DNA of 56,557 nt from Candidatus Thorarchaeota archaeon SMTZ1-45. Its GTDB lineage: Archaea; Asgardarchaeota; Thorarchaeia; Thorarchaeales; Thorarchaeaceae. Positions 20,043-26,931 of the stretch are shown here, one piece after another. Position 1 is the first letter of the stretch, and each line of letters begins with the position of its first letter. The notes beneath the pieces are model-generated. The model saw only the letters and a list, made by a program, of their open reading frames with translations. It had not been told where the DNA came from and did no database searches. The stretch covers positions 1-56,557 of the forward strand of contig LRSL01000029.1 of assembly GCA_001563335.1 (NCBI GenBank). The letters run 5' to 3'. The position numbers and the translations under genes are program-made.

Positions 20043-20984
20043 ATGGTCAAGGCGGTAGTTGATGCTGTAGACATCGACTTAAAGACTGGATCCACTCTCG
20101 GATACTATACATTTGGAGAAGAGCGTCCGAATGTATTCATCTTGGCAGCAATGAACGGACGTTCAGCCACAGATGTCTATGCAAGCTATCTCATTATGAG
20201 GCATCTTGAGGGTCTAGATAGGATTGATGGTTCAGTGACCTTTCTTCCTGTGGCAAGTCCACTAGCTTTCCGTCTTGGAGTAAAGGTTTCTCCGCTCGAT
20301 TCGAAAGACCTTGATACAGTGTTCCCTGGAAATGAGCATGGTACAGTGACCGAAAGAACCGCGTGGGAAATTTGGCGGAGGGCTTCAACAGCGGACTACA
20401 TCATAGACCTACGCACAGGCTGGCAGAACTGTACTAGCCACATCATCGCATTACATAGAGATTACATTCATGTGAGAAATCTTGCCTCGCAGATTGGACT
20501 TCCTTATGTTGTGCAGTCAACAGGAATGCGTGGAGCATTCACAACTGAAGCAGCACATGAGGGGATACCAGCGGTTACAGTTGAAATGAGAGGGGACACA
20601 GACCAAGTTGACTCACAGGCCGCTGTGGAGGTTAGAGAAGCCATTCTTAATCTCTTACGTACAAAAGATATGATAGCTGGAGAAAGAATCGAAGCCTCAA
20701 ACACACTCATGGGAAGACTGCAATATGTCAATGTGGACACAGAGGGATTCTTTGTCCCAACAATTAATCTTGGCGAAACCGTGAAGAATGGTGATGTAAT
20801 CGGACATGTTCAGGATAAAAGTGAGGTAATTTCTCCCTTTAATGGAGGAGTGATATCACTGAGTAGAATAAACTATGTCTTTGAAGGCGATATGATCGCA
20901 CGTATTGCAGCCTCGCTTGGAGACCAGTGGACTTCTAAGGCAGTTGAGCATGACGAACCGGCGCCAAAGCGTAGGAAATGGTGA
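20043..20984 (+). CDS. M14 (AstE/aspartoacylase)-family protein lacking the zinc ligands
   Basis: A 313-residue protein with the fold of succinylglutamate desuccinylase/aspartoacylase. The conserved PLDSKDLDTVFPG substrate loop, the TVEMRG strand with its Glu (about 181), and a C-terminal beta domain (INLGETVKNGD...) are present. The zinc-binding residues are not: the usual HGNE reads NGRS (Asn38, Ser41), and the His of DLHTG is Arg124. It is therefore probably a pseudo-enzyme or binds something else. It overlaps the next gene by 7 bases, so the two are likely translated together. Family call is good; function is not known. Confidence 0.75.
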   Translation: MVKAVVDAVDIDLKTGSTLGYYTFGEERPNVFILAAMNGRSATDVYASYLIMRHLEGLDRIDGSVTFLPVASPLAFRLGVKVSPLDSKDLDTVFPGNEHGTVTERTAWEIWRRASTADYIIDLRTGWQNCTSHIIALHRDYIHVRNLASQIGLPYVVQSTGMRGAFTTEAAHEGIPAVTVEMRGDTDQVDSQAAVEVREAILNLLRTKDMIAGERIEASNTLMGRLQYVNVDTEGFFVPTINLGETVKNGDVIGHVQDKSEVISPFNGGVISLSRINYVFEGDMIARIAASLGDQWTSKAVEHDEPAPKRRKW

Positions 20985-21427
20985 CAGTGGACGAAGATTG
21001 CAAGGTTTCACAACACCTTATGTGCATCAATGTTGGAGATAAGCGTTTCAAAGAGAGGAAGAGTCTGCTGCTTGTGGGGAGTTGTCTCGACAGATATCCA
21101 GATGTTGTGAGGGAAATCTGTGAGAGAAGTGGAGGCTGCTTTACACTCCATGTCTGCCTTGAAGAAACACACATGAATCAAGCAGGTTTCAAGCTTGGAT
21201 CAATTGTGAAATACTCGGATATCAAGAAAGTATCAACTCTTACAGTTGATGGAAGTCCACATTGTGTTCAGTTGCATTATATGGTGGAGGATATCAAACG
21301 TCATTTCGCGCCAGAAATTGACACAACTCATTTTGTCATTGAGAAGGGAGAGGTCCATGAGATCACAGCAGATGCTGTGAAACGTTCGAGGCATCTATTG
21401 AAGGTTGAAAAGACACTTGCTGGCTAA
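20978..21427 (+). CDS. Conserved-looking unknown protein, cysteine-rich
   Basis: 149-residue soluble protein that I do not recognise. It has seven cysteines, including GSCLD, ERSGGCF, HVCLEET and SPHCVQLHY, which could bind a metal or cluster. It starts inside the end of the M14-like gene (ATG at 20978), so the two are translationally coupled and probably act together. Its last bases overlap the convergent ICMT-like gene by four. Confidence 0.7.
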   Translation: MVTVDEDCKVSQHLMCINVGDKRFKERKSLLLVGSCLDRYPDVVREICERSGGCFTLHVCLEETHMNQAGFKLGSIVKYSDIKKVSTLTVDGSPHCVQLHYMVEDIKRHFAPEIDTTHFVIEKGEVHEITADAVKRSRHLLKVEKTLAG

Positions 21428-22005
21428 CCTATACGTGGAATGATAAAACCAGCTCTCTTCCTGTACTCAAGATACTCATCACCATAGTGTAGTACAAGTT
21501 TTCGTTCCTCAAAGTATGCACCAATCATTGTGTAAAATATCATACATAACGAGAAGACGAATACAGGTAAGAATGGATAGATGAGTGCCAAGGCTAACAA
21601 GACTAAGACTGTTGCTAAATATAGCGGATGTCTTACACGAGAGTAGATTCCACCTGTAACAAGCTCCGCTTTCCTATCAGTCCTCATGTCAGCCACTGTA
21701 CTGACAGATATTACCCTTGTAGCCATCATTGCAATGATTACGCCTATGATACCTAAGATGACTCCTGAAGTGAATAGTAAAGGCTGAATTAGAACGGGAT
21801 TCATGACAAAATATAGCCAATCCCAGAAATTCATTGATATAAATGCGATCAGAAGCGTAATCACACTCGAAGTGGTGAACAAGCGTGCATATCCTTCCTT
21901 CCCCCATCTGTCAATGATTTTCCCTTTAATTGCAAGTGCGGACATTCCAGAGTGCTGCAAACCAAACACTGTGGATGCAAGTATGATATATAGATACTCA
22001 ATCAT
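21424..22005 (-). CDS. Isoprenylcysteine methyltransferase/NnrU-like membrane methyltransferase
   Basis: Integral membrane protein of about 193 residues with five or six helices. It has the RHPLY motif and the C-terminal EERKL...YGDEYLEYRKR segment of the ICMT/PEMT/MddA superfamily, which binds SAM and methylates small or lipidic substrates at the membrane. I favour ATG 22005: a TATA-like TTATAAG at 22051-22057 would put transcription initiation close to 22026, within the longer frame that begins at 22038. Substrate unknown. Confidence 0.75.
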   Translation of the reverse strand: MIEYLYIILASTVFGLQHSGMSALAIKGKIIDRWGKEGYARLFTTSSVITLLIAFISMNFWDWLYFVMNPVLIQPLLFTSGVILGIIGVIIAMMATRVISVSTVADMRTDRKAELVTGGIYSRVRHPLYLATVLVLLALALIYPFLPVFVFSLCMIFYTMIGAYFEERKLVLHYGDEYLEYRKRAGFIIPRIG

Positions 22006-22057
22006 GGCGTAAACCCTTCGTTTTGATAGCCAATTCATATTACATTAACCTTATAAG

Positions 22058-22086
22058 TTAACTATTGTGTATTTAACAATAGTTAA
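22058..22086. promoter_or_regulatory. Perfect 11-bp inverted repeat between divergent genes (operator candidate)
   Basis: TTAACTATTGT (22058-22068) and ACAATAGTTAA (22076-22086) are exact inverted repeats with a 7-base AT-rich spacer. The centre carries a TATTTAA that could be the TATA box of the gene at 22112, and the left arm touches the TTATAAG box of the divergent methyltransferase gene. A dimeric repressor bound here would block both promoters. No regulator gene is adjacent. Confidence 0.55.
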
Positions 22087-22111
22087 TACATCCAATTTGG
22101 GTGAATGATAA

Positions 22112-22684
22112 ATGATTGAAGCTGCAAAAAATCCCTTCTCTGCAATGGAGATGTGGGATGACACAATGGTCACCATTAACGAGGGTGATGAGAAGAAGAG
22201 AGTGGATGCAAAGAGATACAGAATCCGCTACCTAGTTGGAGAGAGTGAGGACAAGAGATTTGTCGATGGTGGCAGTGATAACATCGAGGAACTTACTGAA
22301 AAGACAGTATTTCTTGCACCATCAGTCCACCGCCTTTCTGGAGACCCATTCCACTACGACCATGGGAGAGTAGAAAGTATCAGTGGGAAGACTAGAATTT
22401 CTGAGAGGACAAAGCAATTGTATCGTCATGATGTTTGTGAGGATCATAAGACAATTGAGGTCATCTTCGAGAGCCCTGGAGTTGAGTGTTGCGCAATGTC
22501 CAAGGAACAAGCAGATAAGATGCGTGTTCCACTCCAATACATGGCGGGATACATGCTCGGTAAGAGCGAGGGAATGGTGAAAATTGCTCTCTCGAAAACA
22601 GTGATTGATGATGGAACCGAGTACTATGACAACATACACATCATCCCAGAGTCAGCAATCAAACAGATGTCTTGTCTGGAGTAA
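22112..22684 (+). CDS. Unknown soluble protein
   Basis: 190-residue charged protein that I do not recognise. It has no membrane segment. Notable bits are a VECCAMSKEQ cysteine pair and a C-terminal SAIKQMSCLE. The ATG at 22112 has a GGGTGA site 6 bases upstream and an in-frame TAA directly before it. Its promoter overlaps the inverted repeat at 22058-22086, and its stop lies 11 bases before a strong RNA hairpin. Confidence 0.7.
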   Translation: MIEAAKNPFSAMEMWDDTMVTINEGDEKKRVDAKRYRIRYLVGESEDKRFVDGGSDNIEELTEKTVFLAPSVHRLSGDPFHYDHGRVESISGKTRISERTKQLYRHDVCEDHKTIEVIFESPGVECCAMSKEQADKMRVPLQYMAGYMLGKSEGMVKIALSKTVIDDGTEYYDNIHIIPESAIKQMSCLE

Positions 22685-23011
22685 TACGTATTCAAGAGGT
22701 TGAACGTCCGATCATCTCCTTGATCTGGCTGCCCCCACACAGCTAGACTTCCTTTCGCATCGGGCGTTCACCTCGCCCTTCTTTTATTTCTACCTTAGTT
22801 TCTTGCAGATTCCATACATATGTATGAGGATAATATGTTTTCTTTGAAAAAACTAGAGGAAGCTGGTGCATTAGCTCACTCATGCTTAGACTTATATACG
22901 TAAATAATAGCGCTTGGGGAAGCATCCTCGTTGGACTGTGATTTTACGTATCCTTTGGCCAAGCATATTCGCGGCCATATCTCAAGTGGATGTAAATAGG
23001 TGATTCAAAAA
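22685..23011 (+). other. Intergenic region before TFB-1
   Basis: No gene seen. It holds the hairpin at 22696-22774, a T-rich tract after it, a perfect palindrome CATACATATGTATG at 22813-22826, a TATA-like TTATATA near 22889, and a roughly 90-base leader for TFB-1. The leader has a TGGCC/GGCCA hairpin near 22958-22980, and AGGTGA at 22998-23003 serves the ATG at 23012. Confidence 0.4.
22696..22774 (+). ncRNA. Strong two-stem RNA hairpin of unknown class (3' UTR element, terminator or free RNA)
   Basis: Outer stem: 22696-22700 plus 22702-22712 pair with 22759-22774, 16 bp with a single bulged T at 22701. Inner stem: 22724-22731 pairs with 22740-22747, 8 bp, with a C-rich loop (CCCCCACA). A symmetrical internal loop of 11 by 11 bases separates them, with TGA directly before the inner stem. 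It lies 11 bases after the stop of the unknown gene and is followed by CTTCTTTTATTTC. The length and internal loop exceed a simple terminator. It superficially resembles a SECIS layout, but the GA partner of a kink-turn quartet is not well placed. The structure is clear; its class and strand are not. Confidence 0.6.
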
Positions 23012-23956
23012 ATGGCAAGACCAGCACGACCCGCAATGAATAGTCGACAAGGAATGGTCGTTTGTTCTGTATGTGGAGGTAGTGATTTTTACCAAGACTT
23101 GACACGCGGCGAGCACATCTGTACGTCTTGTGGATGTGTGATGAACGAGAGAATCTTAGATACTGGACCTGAGTGGCGAGCATTCACTGCTGAAGAGCGT
23201 AATTCTAGAGCAAGGACAGGTTCACCAATGACATTGACAATGGCAGACAAGGGTCTTGCTACAACAATTGGCTGGAGCGACAGAGATGCTAATGGACGTG
23301 CAATTGCTGCAAACAGTCGTGCAGCAATCTATCGAATGCGAAAGTGGCAGATCAGAACTCTGGTTCATAGCTCTCAACATAGGAATCTCAGCATTGCTAT
23401 GAGTGAGATGGACAGACTCACTTCACAGCTTGGGGTTCCACAAGAAACTAAAGAAACCTCAGCTCTTATCTACCGAAAAGCTTTGAGCAGGCGTCTCGTT
23501 AGAGGTAGGAGCATTGAAGGCATGGTAGCAGCAACCATTTATCTCTCTTGTCGGATTCATAAGATCCCAAGACAACTTGATGAGATAGTAACTGAGGCAC
23601 GAGTCAATAGGAAGGAGCTTGGTCAATGTGTACGTCTAATCCTCCGCAATGTTGATGTCAAGGTGCCAATTCCATCAGCTAATGACCTAATGCCAAGAAT
23701 CTCAGCAGACCTTGGTCTTGATGGAAAAACAGTCCTGACTGCGATGGGCATCATTAATGATGCTCGGGAAAGGGGTATAACTGCAGGTAAAGACCCAGGT
23801 GGCCTTGCGGCGGCAGCACTCTATATCGCAGGCATCATCGAGGATGATCGTCGGACTCAAAGAGAGATTGCTGAGGCTTCAAATGTCACTGAGGTGACTG
23901 TTCGAAATAGGTACAAGGACCTGGCTAACAGTCTCCAGATTACAATCAAACCATAG
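23012..23956 (+). CDS. tfb: Transcription initiation factor TFIIB (TFB), copy 1
   Basis: General transcription factor that bridges TBP-TATA and RNA polymerase, 314 residues. It has an N-terminal zinc ribbon (CSVCGG...CTSCGC), a B-reader with EWRAF, and two cyclin-fold repeats ending in the TEVTVRNRYKDL helix that reads the BRE. The start is ATG 23012, nine bases after AGGTGA; GTG at 23000 overlaps that site. A second, diverged TFB lies at 39911-40879, allowing TFB swapping at promoters. Confidence 0.96.
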   Translation: MARPARPAMNSRQGMVVCSVCGGSDFYQDLTRGEHICTSCGCVMNERILDTGPEWRAFTAEERNSRARTGSPMTLTMADKGLATTIGWSDRDANGRAIAANSRAAIYRMRKWQIRTLVHSSQHRNLSIAMSEMDRLTSQLGVPQETKETSALIYRKALSRRLVRGRSIEGMVAATIYLSCRIHKIPRQLDEIVTEARVNRKELGQCVRLILRNVDVKVPIPSANDLMPRISADLGLDGKTVLTAMGIINDARERGITAGKDPGGLAAAALYIAGIIEDDRRTQREIAEASNVTEVTVRNRYKDLANSLQITIKP

Positions 23957-24041
23957 TAGTTGGGAATCCCAGCTACTCTCATCTTCTTTTTCGATACAGT
24001 AGATTCATTTGTCAGAATTTGTTAGCAGATTCTGAATTCCT

Positions 24042-24791
24042 ATGACTCAGTTCATTCTAGCTCTATGTGGACTCCCAGCTTCTGGTAAATCAGCTCTCGC
24101 TGACGCGATTAAAAAAGCAATGAATTCCAACATAGAGATAGTAAGAACAGACGACTGGAGAAATAACTCGTATTATAAAAACTGGAAACCTGAGAGAGAA
24201 GGTCCAGTACGCGCAGCTGCGTTGGATAAGGTGACGGAATTAGTCATACAGGGCAAGAGTGTGATTCATGATGATACAAACTATTACACAAGTATGCGTC
24301 ACGAACTCTTCAAAATAGCCCTTGAAAACAGATGCGCTTTTGGAGTCATTCATGTGACTACACCTCTAGAAGTAGCACTCAAATGGAATAGTGAGCGACC
24401 TGATTCTAGATTTCCAAATGAAGTAATTGAAAGGATAAATGCCCGTTTTGATTTACCTGGAAGACGTTATCTCTGGGATAATTCTTTGATTGAAGTGGAT
24501 ATGTCGATCAATGAGACTGATGTCAAGGTAGCCAAGATCGTAGAGGATATTCAAAACCTCGAGTGTGTAAAGGAACCAGAACAAGTGTTGACGACAAGTA
24601 GTGAATTTGAAATGCTAGATGATGAAACGCGAAAATGTATTTCGAGGTTTCTTGAGGACAATCCGAGTCTACGTGGGAATAGGGAGGTGTCAAGAATTAG
24701 ACGAGCCGTTCTCAATCGTGCTACTCAAAGTATGATGTCAGGAAACGATGTATGTGAATTACTTCTTGAAGAGCTCAGCAAGCTGTTATGA
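24042..24791 (+). CDS. pstK: L-seryl-tRNA(Sec) kinase (PSTK)
   Basis: Phosphorylates Ser-tRNA(Sec) to phosphoseryl-tRNA(Sec), step two of archaeal selenocysteine synthesis. 249 residues, the usual archaeal size. P-loop GLPASGKS near residue 9, RTDDW after strand 2, and the DDTNYY motif are PSTK hallmarks. The C-terminal helical part would contact the tRNA D-arm. A 7-bp inverted repeat, TCAGAAT/ATTCTGA (24012-24035), sits just before the ATG. The gene ends two bases from the convergent tRNA-Sec gene, and SepSecS and SelB are close by, which makes the assignment firm. Confidence 0.93.
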   Translation: MTQFILALCGLPASGKSALADAIKKAMNSNIEIVRTDDWRNNSYYKNWKPEREGPVRAAALDKVTELVIQGKSVIHDDTNYYTSMRHELFKIALENRCAFGVIHVTTPLEVALKWNSERPDSRFPNEVIERINARFDLPGRRYLWDNSLIEVDMSINETDVKVAKIVEDIQNLECVKEPEQVLTTSSEFEMLDDETRKCISRFLEDNPSLRGNREVSRIRRAVLNRATQSMMSGNDVCELLLEELSKLL

Positions 24792-24793
24792 GA

Positions 24794-24884
24794 TGGCGGC
24801 CTCCTAAGAGAATCGAACTCTCAACGCTTGCACGTTCATGGGTTTGAAGCCCACGGAACCAGACCACCGGTCCTGTAGGAGGCC
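24794..24884 (-). tRNA. selC: tRNA-Sec (anticodon TCA), CCA encoded
   Basis: Minus-strand tRNA of 91 bases. The 9-bp acceptor stem pairs perfectly (24876-24884 with 24798-24806), with discriminator G and genomic CCA (24794-24796). The D-arm has a 7-bp stem and a 4-base TGGT loop, the anticodon stem has 6 bp with loop CTTCAAA (anticodon TCA at 24845-24847), the long variable arm has 5 bp with a GCAA tetraloop, and the T-stem has 4 bp with TTCGATT. The 9/4 acceptor-T geometry and long D-stem are those of archaeal and eukaryal tRNA-Sec and exclude an ordinary suppressor tRNA. It lies 44 bases after the unknown Sec-operon gene and tail-to-tail with PSTK. Confidence 0.97.
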
Positions 24885-24927
24885 AAACACTGTTAGGAAT
24901 TCAAATATGAAACAATCAGCCCTGAAT

Positions 24928-25581
24928 CTAAATGTAACGGCTGATGATGTCTTGGGTTTCTTTCTTCCACTCAATGCTCTTTTTTGCAAGCTCTGCAGCA
25001 ATATTGCCTGGTAGAGTTTCTTCCCGAGGTAGAGACTCAATTCTTGAGAGCCATCCAGATGTTGTTAAGGTCAGAGAAGGTACGTTTGCTTCTCCCTCAG
25101 TGGCTTTGATTATCATTTCACGACCATGAGCAACTTGAATGTAAACGTCGCTGAGAGGTGCCTTGTTGAGAATTTCCCGCACTGTCTTATCCCAACAAGC
25201 TTTTGCAACAAGAGCACGCTTCAACTTAGCCTTGTCATTATCAGGTAGGGATTCGTATTTCGCTAAAGCATTGTTCAATGAGCCTGCAAGACCATCAAGA
25301 AAAGCGCCTAAAGCAACCTCATCAACACCTTCTGCTTCAACCCCAATGGTCGATTTGGCTCCGTTGACAGTAATGTTTACGAAGGCTTTTTCATTAGCAA
25401 TACGGAGTGAGAATTTCGCTGCACCATCAAAGACTTGACTCTCTGCTTCGGTATGTTCTTCCAAAATCACATTGGGTTTGGAAGCGACAGAGTACCAAGC
25501 GATTCGGAAAACTGTAGCTGAATCATCGGTAGTATAATTCAGAGTACGTGAAACCTTCACCATATCTTCTGAAGCATCCAA
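24928..25581 (-). CDS. Unknown protein embedded in the selenocysteine operon
   Basis: 217-residue soluble protein that I do not recognise. It starts at TTG 25581 behind a strong GGGAGG site, 30 bases after SepSecS, and is followed by tRNA-Sec after 44 bases. The N-terminal half looks like alternating beta strands and the C-terminal third is helical. There are no nucleotide-binding or metal motifs and only one cysteine. Its position between SepSecS and tRNA-Sec suggests a role in Sec-tRNA handling, selenium supply or UGA recoding; this rests on context alone. Confidence 0.8.
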   Translation of the reverse strand: MDASEDMVKVSRTLNYTTDDSATVFRIAWYSVASKPNVILEEHTEAESQVFDGAAKFSLRIANEKAFVNITVNGAKSTIGVEAEGVDEVALGAFLDGLAGSLNNALAKYESLPDNDKAKLKRALVAKACWDKTVREILNKAPLSDVYIQVAHGREMIIKATEGEANVPSLTLTTSGWLSRIESLPREETLPGNIAAELAKKSIEWKKETQDIISRYI

Positions 25582-25611
25582 CTGTCTGACCTCCCTCTAG
25601 GGTCTCATAGT

Positions 25612-26931
25612 TTATTTACTGACTTCCTTATAGAGTTTGGTCGTAGCTGTTTCCACATCATTTCTCGATGCTCCAATGGCCGCATTCATCACCAAGTAGC
25701 TGTGCGGATAGTTGTCACATGATGAACCATACTCCCCTTTTCCAACAGCTCGTGGACCTGTCACACGCGCATTGTATAGTTTCGCCCCTATATCTTTTGC
25801 ATCGAGTTTATCCATTGTTATGGCAAAAGCCACAGGATTCCATACCGAGAGGACTCTTTGTCCAATTTTTTCTGCAATTTCATTCATTTTCTCATATAGG
25901 AGTTGCAAGTTCTCTTTTTGCTGTCGCTGGAGGTCCTTGTAGGGATTCAGTCCAAGCGATAGAAGAGCAGCAAGAGTTTGCACAATCGGAGCTGCTGATG
26001 CACGTCCTGCATAGCTTTCCATGATTTCCTCGATGAACTCTTTTGATGGAGACACTATGATTGATGCACCTACTGGGGAAAGGAAGTTCTTGTCACTACT
26101 CTGAACAACTGCGTCAACACGTCCAGCATCCACGGCAGACCGAATCTCGTTCATGATTTTTTCTGATTGAACACCATAGGCATTGTTGATGATTAGGGGA
26201 ACATCATTGTCTGAACAGGACTTGGCAATTTCTTTCACCGGGTCGGATTCTCTTGGTGGGAAGAATGTGGTTGTGGCAAGGATAGCGCATGATTCAGATT
26301 CTTTGATTTGATTATCTAGCTTCCCTAGGTCGACTTGGACTGAGTCCCCTTCAATGGTTGTTGGAACTACAATCTCCTCAAGTCCCACAAAGGCAATCGC
26401 ACGATGAGGAGATATGTGATCAATACGGGGAAAAAGCACTCGCTTGATTCCGCATTCTCTTCGTAGTGCACTCAGAACGAGAGCAATGCTCATTCCAGTT
26501 GACATGGGGGTTACAATACCCGATTTCATGTTGCTTAGACCAAGTTTCCGAATTGCGTCTAATGCTACACTGTTAGCAACTTGCTGCATCAAAGATGCTC
26601 CGGGTGCCTTTGGTTGTGGAGCAGTTAACTGACCACTTCTTCCTATACCATGATTGAAGCCTGCAGACAATCGACCAATAAAGGGAGAAGCTACTCTGGC
26701 TTCACGTTCACCAACTCTTGCAGCTTCAGGGTCTTTGTCGGTGTCAAGTGATGAGAGAAGTTGTATCATGATTTCAAGTTGAAGATCTGTAAGACCCTTT
26801 TCGGGAAAGAGCCGTCTGTTGAGAACATCTCTGACTGGACCCAATAGTGAGTCCACTGTTATTCTGCCACGTTTCAATATATTCTCAGGGATGTTCTTCT
26901 CGAGGATGCGATCAATCTCATCATTGTCCAA
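25612..26931 (-). CDS. spcS: O-phosphoseryl-tRNA(Sec):selenocysteinyl-tRNA synthase (SepSecS)
   Basis: PLP enzyme that converts phosphoseryl-tRNA(Sec) plus selenophosphate to selenocysteinyl-tRNA(Sec), 439 residues. The phosphate-loop segment GRSGQLTAPQPKAPGAS (about 97-113) and the PLP lysine in SSDKNF (Lys281) closely match the family. Its start overlaps the end of selB by 11 bases, and the unknown gene and tRNA-Sec follow. Together with PSTK this gives the complete archaeal/eukaryal two-step route. Confidence 0.95.
   Translation of the reverse strand: MDNDEIDRILEKNIPENILKRGRITVDSLLGPVRDVLNRRLFPEKGLTDLQLEIMIQLLSSLDTDKDPEAARVGEREARVASPFIGRLSAGFNHGIGRSGQLTAPQPKAPGASLMQQVANSVALDAIRKLGLSNMKSGIVTPMSTGMSIALVLSALRRECGIKRVLFPRIDHISPHRAIAFVGLEEIVVPTTIEGDSVQVDLGKLDNQIKESESCAILATTTFFPPRESDPVKEIAKSCSDNDVPLIINNAYGVQSEKIMNEIRSAVDAGRVDAVVQSSDKNFLSPVGASIIVSPSKEFIEEIMESYAGRASAAPIVQTLAALLSLGLNPYKDLQRQQKENLQLLYEKMNEIAEKIGQRVLSVWNPVAFAITMDKLDAKDIGAKLYNARVTGPRAVGKGEYGSSCDNYPHSYLVMNAAIGASRNDVETATTKLYKEVSK

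Noticed and set aside
20043..20984. Active succinylglutamate desuccinylase
   Set aside because: All three zinc ligands are substituted, so calling the enzyme activity would be misleading.
22696..22774. H/ACA guide RNA
   Set aside because: The shape fits loosely (pocket between two stems), but no ACA/ANA box follows the outer stem at the right distance and the outer stem is too long.
22743..22925. 60-residue minus-strand ORF before TFB-1
   Set aside because: Overlaps the hairpin and T-tract, lacks a start context and reads through promoter sequence; likely chance.
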